DNA of 43,947 nt from Spirochaetota bacterium (GTDB taxonomy: Bacteria > Spirochaetota > Leptospiria > Turneriellales > Turneriellaceae), in the NCBI GenBank assembly GCA_963205035.1, contig CAUJII010000065.1, positions 1 to 43,947 on the forward strand, in the 5' to 3' direction. Position numbers and translations under genes: made by a program. This document shows positions 8,327 through 16,113 of this stretch, piece after piece; the first letter of the stretch is position 1; each line of letters starts with the position of its first letter. The notes under the pieces are model-generated. The model had not been told where the DNA came from and did no database searches. It was given only the letters and a program-made list of their open reading frames with translations.

Positions 8327-10096
8327 ATGGTCGATGGCGCAAAAAATAATAAAGAATCTAAAGAGGCGAAGCAGACAGAAAAAAGCGGCTCTCAAGTGAT
8401 GATCGATGTCCTTGTCAAAAACGGCATCGATATTTGCTGGGGCTATCCGGGCGGAGCCATCCTGCCGTTTTACGACGAGCTCTTCCATTCAAAAATCCGT
8501 CATATTCTGACACGACACGAACAAGGTTCTGCGCATGCTGCCGAAGGCTATGCCAAGGCAACCGGTAAGGTAGGCGTTTGTATCTCCACCTCGGGGCCCG
8601 GAGCGACCAATATGATTACCGGTATCACTGACGCCAAGATGGACTCGGTGCCACTTCTTGCGATTACCGGGCAAGTGGGTACAGCTGCCATCGGAACAGA
8701 CGCTTTTCAAGAGTGCGATACATACGGCATGTCCATCCCCATTACGAAATACAATGCGCTTATTCGGCACGCAGACGATGTGGCGCGCGTTACGCAAGAA
8801 GCGTTGACTCTTGCGACGGCGCGCCGACCAGGGCCTACACTCATCGATTTTCCAAAAGACATTCAAGTGCAAAAAACGCGCAGCCTCAAAGGAGAACTGC
8901 GCATGGATAAGCGGCACTACGAAAAACCAAAAATGCACGGTGACTTCGATAAGCTCATCGCAGCGATTGCAAAAGCAGAGAGGCCTCTTCTTTATGTGGG
9001 GGGCGGCGCGGTATCGAGTAACGCACACAAAGAGCTCTTAGAGTTTGCCGAAAAGGCAGACATTCCCGTTTACACGACCCTCATGGGGTTGGGCGCATTC
9101 CCCGCGTCGCACAAGTTATCTTTAGGGATGGCGGGAATGCACGGAACGCCTTATGCCATCAAAGCGGTGCAAGAGTGCGACTTCATGTTTGCTTTGGGTT
9201 CACGCTTCGACGACCGCGTCGCGCTCAACGTCGACGATTACGGCAAGCGCGCTGTCAAAGCGATGGTCGATATCGACGAAGCGGAAATCAATAAGCGCAT
9301 TGTTGTCGACATCCACATTGTAGGCGACTTGGCGGAAGTCCTTCAGTACCTCACGAAGAACATCAAGAAGCAAACACGCAAAGCTTGGGTTGACCGGATT
9401 ACGAAACTCAAAGAAGAAAACCCGCTCCGTTTTAATTCCGACACGGTGTCTATCAAGCCGCAGCAAGCGATTTACGACTTGTGGCGCAAGACGAAAGGCA
9501 AGGCAATTATTTCGACAGACGTGGGCCAGCACCAAATGTGGGCTGCACAGTACTACAACTTTGAAACGCCACGCAACTGGATAACCTCGGGTGGGTTAGG
9601 CACGATGGGGTTTGGTTTTCCCGCAGCGATTGGCGCAGCGCTCGGGCGTCCGGATGAAGACGTATTTCTCATCACAGGCGACGGTAGTTTTCAGATGTGC
9701 ATGCAAGAACTGGGAACGATTGCGATGTATCAAATACCGATTAAGATATTGCTCTTTAACAATGGCTTTCTTGGCATGGTCAGGCAGTGGCAAGAACTCT
9801 TCTATGATAACCGCTTCTCTCAATCCGATATGAACTACAACCCCGACTTTGTAAAAATTGCCTCAGGGTATGACATTCCGGCAAAGCGTATCGAAAAGCC
9901 GTCGGAGTTATCTGCGGGACTCGACTTCTTAATCCAGAGCAAAACATCGGCTCTCTTAGAGGTGATGATTCCTTCAAAAGAAAAAGTGTATCCGATGGTT
10001 CCATCGGGCGCGCGTTACGAACAGATGGTCGATTTTGATAGCGCGAAAGAAGATGGGACAGAGCAGCGAATCCACATGAATTCGCCCATGAGATAA
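8327..10096 (+). CDS. ilvB: Acetolactate synthase, large (catalytic) subunit
   Basis: This ThDP/FAD enzyme condenses two pyruvates to acetolactate (valine, leucine) or pyruvate with 2-oxobutyrate (isoleucine). It is 589 residues. The cofactor-activating glutamate lies in TRHEQGSAHAAEGYAKATG (Glu65), STSGPGATN follows, and the central FAD domain contains LGSRFDDRV. The C-terminal ThDP motif runs from GDGSFQM to LLFNN. The biosynthetic (acetohydroxyacid synthase) form is supported by the FAD-region motifs. No regulatory small subunit ilvN is adjacent: a terminator follows directly. AAGG lies about eleven bases before ATG 8327. Expression could be influenced by the large palindrome immediately upstream. 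Confidence 0.95.
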   Translation: MVDGAKNNKESKEAKQTEKSGSQVMIDVLVKNGIDICWGYPGGAILPFYDELFHSKIRHILTRHEQGSAHAAEGYAKATGKVGVCISTSGPGATNMITGITDAKMDSVPLLAITGQVGTAAIGTDAFQECDTYGMSIPITKYNALIRHADDVARVTQEALTLATARRPGPTLIDFPKDIQVQKTRSLKGELRMDKRHYEKPKMHGDFDKLIAAIAKAERPLLYVGGGAVSSNAHKELLEFAEKADIPVYTTLMGLGAFPASHKLSLGMAGMHGTPYAIKAVQECDFMFALGSRFDDRVALNVDDYGKRAVKAMVDIDEAEINKRIVVDIHIVGDLAEVLQYLTKNIKKQTRKAWVDRITKLKEENPLRFNSDTVSIKPQQAIYDLWRKTKGKAIISTDVGQHQMWAAQYYNFETPRNWITSGGLGTMGFGFPAAIGAALGRPDEDVFLITGDGSFQMCMQELGTIAMYQIPIKILLFNNGFLGMVRQWQELFYDNRFSQSDMNYNPDFVKIASGYDIPAKRIEKPSELSAGLDFLIQSKTSALLEVMIPSKEKVYPMVPSGARYEQMVDFDSAKEDGTEQRIHMNSPMR

Positions 10097-10124
10097 TTTT
10101 CTGGGGGGATACCCCCCCAGAAAA
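10097..10124. terminator. Bidirectional terminator between ilvB and the DUF3332 gene
   Basis: TTTTCTGGGGGG (10097-10108) pairs with CCCCCCCAGAAAA (10112-10124) around a three-base loop. The A/T flanks give a U tract in either direction, and it sits one base after the ilvB stop and six before the end of the converging gene. Confidence 0.85.
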
Positions 10125-10129
10125 ATTGC

Positions 10130-10636
10130 TTAGAGTTTTACTTCTACGCTTTTTCCATCGGGATGGAACAAACGGACAGATTCTGCGGACAGACCTGCTG
10201 AATCCGATACTTTGACCATTTGACCGTTGGCCTTAACATACCATGCGCTTTCTTGCGGGAGGTATTGAAGGTACACAGCCTCGCCCAGTTTGTCGGCTTT
10301 CACTTCGCGGATTTCGAACTGGTTCGGTGTTGCAGTGACCTTGTATTCTTTATTTTCCATTTTCACGAGTTGTGTTTCCGACTCGCCTGCTTTCATTGCA
10401 AGTGGATTCGAGCCTGTCCAGAACTCGAGGGTGTTCAAGACGATCCAGTCGACTGCAAAAGCGACTCCGTACACGGGGATGATTACCATGACCCACATGA
10501 CGATCGTGTTGACCCATTTGTTCCCCACGGAACCGTTCCAGCTATAGAGTTTTTTTGTTGCAACGAATCCGCCGTAGCAGTTCATTGAAGCGAATCCGAA
10601 TAACAGAGCCAAAAGCCCTACTAATAATTTTTTCAT
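10130..10636 (-). CDS. DUF3332-family putative lipoprotein
   Basis: The protein is 168 residues. A signal segment MKKLLVGLLALLFGFASMNC suggests lipid attachment at Cys20 with a relaxed spirochaete-type lipobox. The next part (VATKKLYSWNGSVGNKWVNT, then a hydrophobic MWVMVIIPVYGVAFAVDWIV and EFWTGSNPL) matches DUF3332 proteins, in which a second hydrophobic segment and the EFWTG motif are conserved. The C-terminal part looks like a small beta-rich domain. I chose ATG 10636, preceded by GGAGG with short spacing, over an upstream start that would put 16 charged residues before the signal. The function of the family is unknown. Two hairpins occupy the DNA just upstream. Confidence 0.82.
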   Translation of the reverse strand: MKKLLVGLLALLFGFASMNCYGGFVATKKLYSWNGSVGNKWVNTIVMWVMVIIPVYGVAFAVDWIVLNTLEFWTGSNPLAMKAGESETQLVKMENKEYKVTATPNQFEIREVKADKLGEAVYLQYLPQESAWYVKANGQMVKVSDSAGLSAESVRLFHPDGKSVEVKL

Positions 10637-10665
10637 AATCCTCCGAGAGAGTTGTAAAATTTTTC

Positions 10666-10722
10666 GAGGTGCTCTTTGGAGCACCTCTGTTTACCGAATC
10701 ATGCAGCTTGATTCGGAGTAAA
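10666..10722. other. Pair of hairpins upstream of the DUF3332 gene
   Basis: GAGGTGCTC (10666-10674) pairs with GAGCACCTC (10679-10687) around a four-base loop. The adjacent CCGAATCA (10694-10701) pairs with TGATTCGG (10709-10716), extended by TTTA/TAAA outside a small bulge. Neither is followed by a clear T run on the minus strand. They may be a 5' leader structure of the DUF3332 mRNA. The remaining 10723-10911 shows a GGTCGC...GCGACC pairing but no gene. Confidence 0.55.
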
Positions 10723-10911
10723 TGGTTTTTATGCGCTCATGGCGGGGGGTATAAGAGCCTAAACTCAATATACTCCGAAGACGGGGGCCCGAAGCGGGTC
10801 GCAGTCAGCAGACTTCGGCAAGCTCAGCGACCACAAGAACATGCGGACATGCTGTGCGGGGGCGGCATTGTGAGAGTGTAATATAGGGGATAACGAGGAG
10901 ATCGAGGCGCA

Positions 10912-11244
10912 TCATCTGCATCCAAGTCTATTGCAATATGCTGCTTTAATCTCTTGTGATTTTGCTTCCGATAAAGTCCCAACTCTATAGCGAATGAGCG
11001 AAGTATGCAACGTGTAAATCTTGTCGAATCGCGCAAAACTGGTTTTGGGTAATGTGCCGTCTTTCATATCGGACTGTTCAATTCGAATTGAGTCTGGATG
11101 TCCCTGATTTGAAGTGACGGATAGACAGATAAAATCGCCATTTCTGTCAGCAGCCGTTAAGATCAGCACCGGTCTCTGTTTGGAACGAGTAAGGTCTGAA
11201 AAGGGAAAATTAATCGTTATCAACTCAAACGGGCTTAAAGTCAT
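10912..11244 (-). CDS. PemK/MazF-type toxin (mRNA interferase-like)
   Basis: The 110-residue protein begins with SPFELITINFPFSDLTRSKQ followed by RPVLIL, the beta-strand and basic loop typical of the PemK-like/CcdB fold; these toxins usually cleave mRNA. RNGDFICLSVTSN and LPKTSFARFDKIYTL fit the family's later strands. The start is uncertain: in-frame ATGs at 11256, 11253 and 11244 follow an AGAGG. I use 11244, where family homology begins. The gene overlaps the 3' end of the antitoxin gene, the usual arrangement for such pairs. Confidence 0.82.
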   Translation of the reverse strand: MTLSPFELITINFPFSDLTRSKQRPVLILTAADRNGDFICLSVTSNQGHPDSIRIEQSDMKDGTLPKTSFARFDKIYTLHTSLIRYRVGTLSEAKSQEIKAAYCNRLGCR

Positions 11245-11425
11245 TCCAAGCATCATCCTCTGGAGTATCCCAGGTCTTCGAAAGAGATTCAGACTGTGCC
11301 AACATTACATTAGCATCGTAAATGCCATGTTTTTGTTCTAAATAACCAATAAAATCAATAACTTCCTGGAGAATCGGCTGCGGCAACCGTTGCAGTTCTT
11401 GATATGCCAACTCTGCTAAACTCAT
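11225..11425 (-). CDS. Antitoxin of the PemK-like pair (DUF2281-like)
   Basis: The 66-residue protein starts MSLAELAYQELQRLPQPILQ and continues with EVIDFIGYLEQKHG, ending in TWDTPEDDAWNDFKPV. The 'LP...EV.DFI..L..K' helix and the acidic Trp/Asp-rich tail resemble small DUF2281/VapB-type antitoxins, where the tail wraps the toxin. GGGGA a few bases upstream supports ATG 11425; the open frame further upstream (to 11674) lacks family sequence and I leave it out. A TATAAT lies 29-34 bases upstream. Confidence 0.72.
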   Translation of the reverse strand: MSLAELAYQELQRLPQPILQEVIDFIGYLEQKHGIYDANVMLAQSESLSKTWDTPEDDAWNDFKPV

Positions 11426-11453
11426 TGAATCCCCGTTGGCACTCAAATGCGAG

Positions 11454-11459
11454 ATTATA
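11454..11459 (-). promoter_or_regulatory. Candidate -10 element of the toxin-antitoxin operon
   Basis: The minus strand reads TATAAT here, about 30 bases before the antitoxin ATG. A good -35 at 16-18 bases is not visible, so it may depend on other contacts. Apart from this element, the stretch 11426-11657 shows nothing I can assign. Confidence 0.35.
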
Positions 11460-11657
11460 GTGCGGTGTAAACTATTATTGGCTGCGCAATAGGGCGCGCA
11501 ATTTTTCCGGAGGTAGCTAAGGCGTTCGGCAGGGCTTCGGCAATTTAGGGGAATACTTTCTAATAACCTTGTCTGACAGGCGGAGTCCATATAGACTCTT
11601 GAGTTTATTCCAGTAGGTATTGGGCGCAGGCGTTTCGCATCTTTGCCAAATAAGACG

Positions 11658-13079
11658 CTACTCCAAAAATTCACGCAAAGAAGGCGAGACTTGAAAATGC
11701 CAGTGCTCGCGTATCAATGGCCGCTCCGTTACGAACTCGGGTACCGGGGATAAATCCGCCATGACGGGAGTGACTTGATCAACAACACTAGCTGCGTGCG
11801 TGACACTGGGGTTCGAGTCATGGTTGAAGATGACGAAATACGCCGAACCTACAATCGCTGTGAGCCCACAAGGGTTCGTGCTGCAAGAATTAAAACCCGG
11901 CTGAGGCCCAGTGCCGTTGTTCCTATAAAGTTTCATTCCATAACTTTCTAAAGAACCTGTCGTTCCCGCCGACAGGTACGAACCGTAGAGAAGGCTTGTA
12001 ACAAGTTCTTGCTTGAAGTCGCTATTCATTGTATTGATTAGATAATCTGTACTTCCCGCACCTAACGCCGGGCTTGAAGCCCCATTGAAGACAACAGTCG
12101 CTCCTGCCGCGTTATCTCCCGGCGCAGCACGTATGAGAGAACTCCACAAGTACCGGTAGCTACATGCAAAGTGGGGGTTTTGCACTCCCGTGAGTGTGCC
12201 GCAGTGGCTCGTCAGTGCCGGGTCAACGCTTTGCAGCGCAGAGCTCACTCCTTCTGTACCTGTGCCGTTATTCTTGAAGACCGAAGAAATAGCTCCGACA
12301 CCATAACTATCCGACAAATAACGAAAGTATAAATAGCTCATCGCATAATTTTCTAATCCGAAGATGTCGGGCTCTTTAGTGAGCGACGTTCCATAAAGAA
12401 GCGCTGTCCGCAACGTGTGCGCACGGCCGACCTGCGGGCCATACCCTGTGAGGTCTGAGGCAATTTCAGATAGACCTTCATCAACCCACGTCGGTTCCGG
12501 GTCTAACTGCTCCCGGCGAAAATACTTTCCAAATTGCAATAAGTGTTGGTACTCGTGAGCGAGCGTCGCATAAAACGAAGTATCGTTAATATCGGCCGGA
12601 TAGGTATCGAGGTAGAGCATCTCCGCTTCGTTGCTGTGGTATCCCTTGCCAAGCGCACTCACTTGTGCGTCGGAGTAATTATTGTAAGGGTCAAAATAAC
12701 CGGCGATATAGCCGGTCGAACTGCCTTCATCATATCCATCTTGTATATCTAAAAGGAGCAGAATCACCTTGCCATTGCGGTCTATATCGGTAGGCTTTGC
12801 AAACCAGACATGTTCAATAGGAACGATATTGTTTTCAAACGCGGCAATGAGTCCGTCGATTGCGGCTTTGGGCGGCACTTTCTTACCAATCTCGGTATAG
12901 ACTTTTGCGTTTTTGGAATCCGCAGCAAACATCGCCGCTGTGCGGTAGAAGGTGCTTTTTCCAGTCGCCAATTCGCTTTTGCGCGCCCAAAACCCCTTGC
13001 CTCCAGGAGGGTCGTACATCGCATCGCTTGCGACGCAGTTGAACAGCAATAAAAGAGGAGACAAATATAAGAAACGCAT
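11658..13079 (-). CDS. Putative lipoprotein zinc metallopeptidase (M30/hyicolysin-like)
   Basis: The 473-residue protein begins MRFLYLSPLLLLFNC, a lipoprotein signal with Cys15 as the likely modified residue. TLAHEYQHLLQF carries a HEXXH zinc site, and TWVDEGLSEIASDL supplies the downstream glutamate. This spacing and sequence resemble family M30 and other gluzincin-like secreted peptidases. The N-terminal part contains DRNGKVILLLLDI and a TGYIAGYFDP segment typical of that group; the C-terminal third is Gly/Ser/Asn-rich and probably beta-sandwich. I place the start at ATG 13079 because the longer frame puts 29 polar residues before the signal; no clear ribosome-binding site is seen. It probably acts at the outer surface or periplasm. 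Confidence 0.75.
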   Translation of the reverse strand: MRFLYLSPLLLLFNCVASDAMYDPPGGKGFWARKSELATGKSTFYRTAAMFAADSKNAKVYTEIGKKVPPKAAIDGLIAAFENNIVPIEHVWFAKPTDIDRNGKVILLLLDIQDGYDEGSSTGYIAGYFDPYNNYSDAQVSALGKGYHSNEAEMLYLDTYPADINDTSFYATLAHEYQHLLQFGKYFRREQLDPEPTWVDEGLSEIASDLTGYGPQVGRAHTLRTALLYGTSLTKEPDIFGLENYAMSYLYFRYLSDSYGVGAISSVFKNNGTGTEGVSSALQSVDPALTSHCGTLTGVQNPHFACSYRYLWSSLIRAAPGDNAAGATVVFNGASSPALGAGSTDYLINTMNSDFKQELVTSLLYGSYLSAGTTGSLESYGMKLYRNNGTGPQPGFNSCSTNPCGLTAIVGSAYFVIFNHDSNPSVTHAASVVDQVTPVMADLSPVPEFVTERPLIREHWHFQVSPSLREFLE

Positions 13080-13162
13080 GCAGGAATTTAGAAACGGCAC
13101 GCTTCTGCGTCGCTGACTCTCAAGTACACGCACGCAGTCAATAAGTACAGTGCGATATATTG

Positions 13163-14014
13163 TCAAATTGAAATCGCGTGCGGCACAACCAAGACATTAT
13201 CGATTAGACGCACGCCATCGACGAAAACCGCCACTGCAATTAAAATCTTTTTCGGTAACGGCGTTCCTTCTTCGAGTGTCTCGAGAGTCTCCGCGTTCGA
13301 GAGTGTCGCATATTCTACCTCAAATTGTGCGAGCTCTTGACGGAGCGCATCCGCCGCAGCTCTCACACTCTGCGTTTCTTGAAAGACAGACCGCGACGAA
13401 AAGAGCGCTTGAGAAATACCAACCGCCTGCTGACGCCCGGCGCTACTCAACCGCACGTTGCGCGAAGACATGGCCAAGCCATCCTTTTCACGCAACAGCG
13501 GGCAGCCGACAATTTCCGTGGTGAACTCCAAGTCACGCGCCATTTTTTGAACGAGAAGATACTGCTGATAGTCCTTGAGCCCGAAATAGGCGCGCGCGGG
13601 GTTTAGCCACATGAAAAGATTATGCACAATAAGAAGGACTCCTTCAAAATGCCCGGCGCGTTTTTCTCCGCAAAGCTTATCCATGAGGTGGGGATACTGA
13701 ATGCGTATCGTGGGATTACCCTCGCTAAAAATATTGCCCCGCGAAGGCATGAAGAGTAAGTCGACGCCAGCGCGTTCGAGGAGTTCTTTATCGTGCGCTT
13801 CATCCACCGGGTATTTTTCAAAATCTTTGGGGTCGTTAAACTGCGTGGGATTGACAAAAATGGAAACGACCACTTTTTCATTTTGAGCTTTTGCGCGCTC
13901 AACGAGAGAAAGGTGTCCTTCGTGCAGATAACCCATCGTCGGCACAAACCCAATCTTCTGAGAATGCCTTGCCGCATACTCGCGCAGAGCGTGCCGCGTC
14001 GTAATGACTTCCAT
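13163..14014 (-). CDS. panC: Pantothenate synthetase
   Basis: The enzyme joins pantoate and beta-alanine using ATP in vitamin B5/CoA synthesis. FVPTMGYLHEGHLSLV contains the HIGH-like nucleotidyl-transfer motif. SIFVNPTQFNDPKDFEKYP, YFGLKDYQQ and the KMSKS-equivalent MSSRNVRL are all present. The 283-residue length is normal. I prefer ATG 14014 over the GTG at 14017: it overlaps the stop of the upstream hydrolase gene in TGATG, and GGAGAG lies about seven bases upstream. The two genes are therefore translationally coupled. Confidence 0.95.
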   Translation of the reverse strand: MEVITTRHALREYAARHSQKIGFVPTMGYLHEGHLSLVERAKAQNEKVVVSIFVNPTQFNDPKDFEKYPVDEAHDKELLERAGVDLLFMPSRGNIFSEGNPTIRIQYPHLMDKLCGEKRAGHFEGVLLIVHNLFMWLNPARAYFGLKDYQQYLLVQKMARDLEFTTEIVGCPLLREKDGLAMSSRNVRLSSAGRQQAVGISQALFSSRSVFQETQSVRAAADALRQELAQFEVEYATLSNAETLETLEEGTPLPKKILIAVAVFVDGVRLIDNVLVVPHAISI

Positions 14015-14877
14015 CACAGACTCTCCATAAAGCGACGAAAAGTGGCGGCGACTTCTTTTGCATTCTCGAGATGCAGGTGGTGGTGACCCGGAAGTTTCTC
14101 CAACCGCATTTGAGGGATGAGACGCGGATTTTTCTGCGCCGCGAGGTAGAGCTCTTTCATTCCCGCGTCGCCCAAGATGAGAAGCGTCGGTACGTCGATT
14201 TGCGACACAATCGCCTTAACTTGTTCGTCAGACATACGCAAGAGCGAAGGCGCACGCAATCTAAAATCGGCGCGCCACGTCACCCCCCCCTCTACTTTCT
14301 GGATGGCGCGTTTAACCAGGTCAAGCGCCCCTTCGCGCGAGAGACTATTCACGCGCATACGGATTTTTAGCGCGTCTTCTAAATTTTTGTAAACCGGTTT
14401 GGGAAGTGCCAGTGCTTTTTTGAACCCCGCCACTCCCTCTGCCAAAACTTGTGCCGCCTCGGATGCGCTCGATGTGAGGGGGGAAAATCCTTCGATAAGA
14501 AAAAGAGCCTTAATATTTTTTTTAATAGCACCTGCATAAAGAGAAGACGCACCCGCGCCCATCGAGTGCCCCGTCAAGATCACGTCTTTGCGCCCCGTCG
14601 ACTCGAGAGCTGCTTCAACAAAGGGAATGAGATCGACGTAGTGGTATCTCTCCCCCGCATGCTTATGCGCACTCTTGCCGTGCCCTAAGAAATCCCATGA
14701 AAAAATTTCGTAATCGTGAAGCTCTTCGGCGAGCGGGATAAAAGAAGCCGCGTTATCGAGCCAGCCGTGAAAGCACACGAGCGTCCCCTTAGAGTTTCTC
14801 GCAGGGAAATGGAGGTACGCGGTTTTGTAACCTAAAAGCGTTGTTCTCTTTTCAAATTTTTGTCGCGGCCTGAGCAT
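14014..14877 (-). CDS. Alpha/beta-hydrolase (serine hydrolase-like, unknown substrate)
   Basis: The 287-residue protein has an alpha/beta-hydrolase core. VCFHGWLDNAASFIPLA supplies the oxyanion loop, LTGHSMGAGASSLYAG is the nucleophile elbow with the catalytic Ser, ILGDAGM a candidate acid and LPGHHHLHLEN the histidine. The pattern is close to SERHL/MhpC-like hydrolases. No signal peptide is seen. It overlaps panC by one base in TGATG, so it is the first gene of a panC operon, but nothing in the sequence links it to CoA metabolism. Confidence 0.82.
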   Translation of the reverse strand: MLRPRQKFEKRTTLLGYKTAYLHFPARNSKGTLVCFHGWLDNAASFIPLAEELHDYEIFSWDFLGHGKSAHKHAGERYHYVDLIPFVEAALESTGRKDVILTGHSMGAGASSLYAGAIKKNIKALFLIEGFSPLTSSASEAAQVLAEGVAGFKKALALPKPVYKNLEDALKIRMRVNSLSREGALDLVKRAIQKVEGGVTWRADFRLRAPSLLRMSDEQVKAIVSQIDVPTLLILGDAGMKELYLAAQKNPRLIPQMRLEKLPGHHHLHLENAKEVAATFRRFMESL

Positions 14878-14934
14878 AAAGCCGAGTTTTGAAGGAGAAA
14901 CAGCACAAAAAGTAAGTAATGGGATCGCTAAATC

Positions 14935-14975
14935 GGGTTCGACCCATTATCTTGAATGCCCCTACGGGGCATTTG
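14935..14975. repeat. Direct repeat copy 1 (downstream of ssrA)
   Basis: This copy begins GGGTTCGACCCATTATCTTG and ends in the hairpin AATGCCCC-TAC-GGGGCATT. It recurs at 15219-15260 with one extra A. The second copy abuts the tmRNA 3' end. Confidence 0.85.
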
Positions 14976-15135
14976 CCTTGCACCCTCGCCATCCATGGCG
15001 GCGCAAGGCACAGCACGTCGTGTGCATTTGCCTCGCACCCGCGCCATCCGTGGCGGCGCAAGGCATAGCACATCGTGTGCATTTACCTTGCACCCGCGCC
15101 ATCCGTGGCGGCGCAAGGCATAGCACATCGTGTGC
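14971..15135. repeat. Three tandem 55-bp repeats with internal hairpins
   Basis: The units start at 14971, 15026 and 15081, with about 90 percent identity by eye. Each contains GCGCC-ATCC-GTGGCG-type dyads bracketed by CCTTGC and GCAAGG, then a second GCAC...GTGC dyad. The open reading frames across them on the minus strand simply repeat the same peptide in three frames and are not genes. Confidence 0.85.
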
Positions 15136-15218
15136 ATTTGGAGACGGCAGGTCTGCCTTTCGGCATCCATGCCTCGGCAGACTATGCGACATCCTGTCGC
15201 ATTAGAGTCTCACCCTGC

Positions 15219-15260
15219 GGGTTCGACCCATTATCTTGAAATGCCCCTACGGGGCATTTG
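15219..15260. repeat. Direct repeat copy 2 with hairpin abutting tmRNA 3' end
   Basis: This is the second copy of the 14935 repeat. On the minus strand the AAATGCCCC/GGGGCATTT hairpin follows the mature tmRNA end immediately and may act as its terminator or processing signal, although only a short T stretch follows. Confidence 0.75.
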
Positions 15261-15617
15261 GAGACGGCGGGAGTCGAACCCGCGTCTTACCACTCTTTCA
15301 TTCGCTTTCTACATGCTTAGTCGATAATTAGTTTTCGACAACATGCCGCCCATCGACAGGCAGCATGTTGCTTAACGGTTTAGCTTCGGTTTTTAACATA
15401 CCGTACGTTAAAGACCTATTCTGCTGTAAGGTTGAAGGCCAGAGCCGCCGCAGACTCAAGTTCTGACCCGTAATCCGCAAAAGCGGATAACTCTAACAGC
15501 GATTAAGCTGCGAGAGCGTAAGTTTCGTTTTCTGCAGTTATACAGATTGCCTTTTGTGGAGGCTACCATGCATGCTTTTCAAACAATCGACGAGGCAATC
15601 GAAGCCAATGCGTCCCC
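15259..15617 (-). ncRNA. ssrA: Transfer-messenger RNA (tmRNA)
   Basis: tmRNA rescues stalled ribosomes and tags the nascent peptide for proteolysis. The 5' end GGGGACG (15617-15611) pairs with CGTCTCC at the 3' end, leaving discriminator A15259; CCA is not encoded. The T arm GCGGG-TTCGACT-CCCGC is next to the 3' acceptor strand. The 5' part GGGGACGCATTGGCTTCGAT is typical. The tag frame starts at GCA (15535) and reads A-E-N-E-T-Y-A-L-A-A-stop, ending at 15503. The tag keeps the LAA end needed for ClpXP-type recognition. A second copy of its 3'-terminal sequence lies at 15134-15148. Confidence 0.93.
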
Positions 15618-15670
15618 GAGACGCGTTAATTATACATAAAATTTTTGGCTATGCCATAAATTTTATGTTT

Positions 15671-15743
<73 letters not shown>

Positions 15744-15977
15744 TAAGAAAAATTTACCCACGGAGTAAACAGTATTGAAAACACAGGGTAAAGCAAAAAA
15801 CGAACTCTTTTGAGAACCCTCGCCCCTTTGCGAGAGCGGGTTTGCCACAGGCAAGGGGGCCACTCATCACTCGCCCAGCCCAACGAAACCGTTACGTATT
15901 TCGCCAAACCACGGCCCACGGTCTTTGGTGACGCCGGTAAAAAATACCACCCTTACCGAGACATTTACCCGCACCAC

Positions 15978-16068
15978 CGTAGAGACGCCCCGGTGGGGCG
16001 TCTCTCGATAAAATACGCCGGGCCCGCAAAATGCCCCCGTAGAGACGCCTCACCGGGGCGTCTCTACG
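15978..16068. repeat. Double-hairpin element, copy 1
   Basis: AGAGACGCCCC (15981-15991) pairs with GGGGCGTCTCT (15995-16005) around GGT. CGTAGAGACGCC (16038-16049) pairs with GGCGTCTCTACG (16057-16068). The linker contains AAAATACGCC and AAAATGCCCC. A similar element in the same orientation is at 18899-18992, on the other side of the two surface-protein genes. The rest of the 15744-16113 gap shows no gene. Confidence 0.82.
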
Positions 16069-16113
16069 CAAAAATACCCCAATCACCAAATAACCCACCT
16101 CGCTACGCTCGGC

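Noticed and set aside
11426-11674. N-terminal extension of the PemK antitoxin to position 11674
   Set aside because: The extra 83 residues are Cys/Arg-rich without family similarity, and a better start with GGGGA and an upstream TATAAT exists at 11425.
11746-11758. GGGGATAAATCCG inside the M30-like gene as another copy of the 8078 element
   Set aside because: Only about 12 bases match, inside a coding sequence and without the rest of the arm; chance is sufficient.
14971-15135. Possible CRISPR-like array
   Set aside because: The 55-bp units are contiguous with no unique spacers, and no cas genes are present.
14852-15192. Three overlapping minus-strand reading frames with repeated peptides such as HDVLCLAPP
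   Set aside because: They are the same 55-bp tandem repeat read in three frames. A 55-bp period shifts frame each unit, and no start signal or homology is seen.
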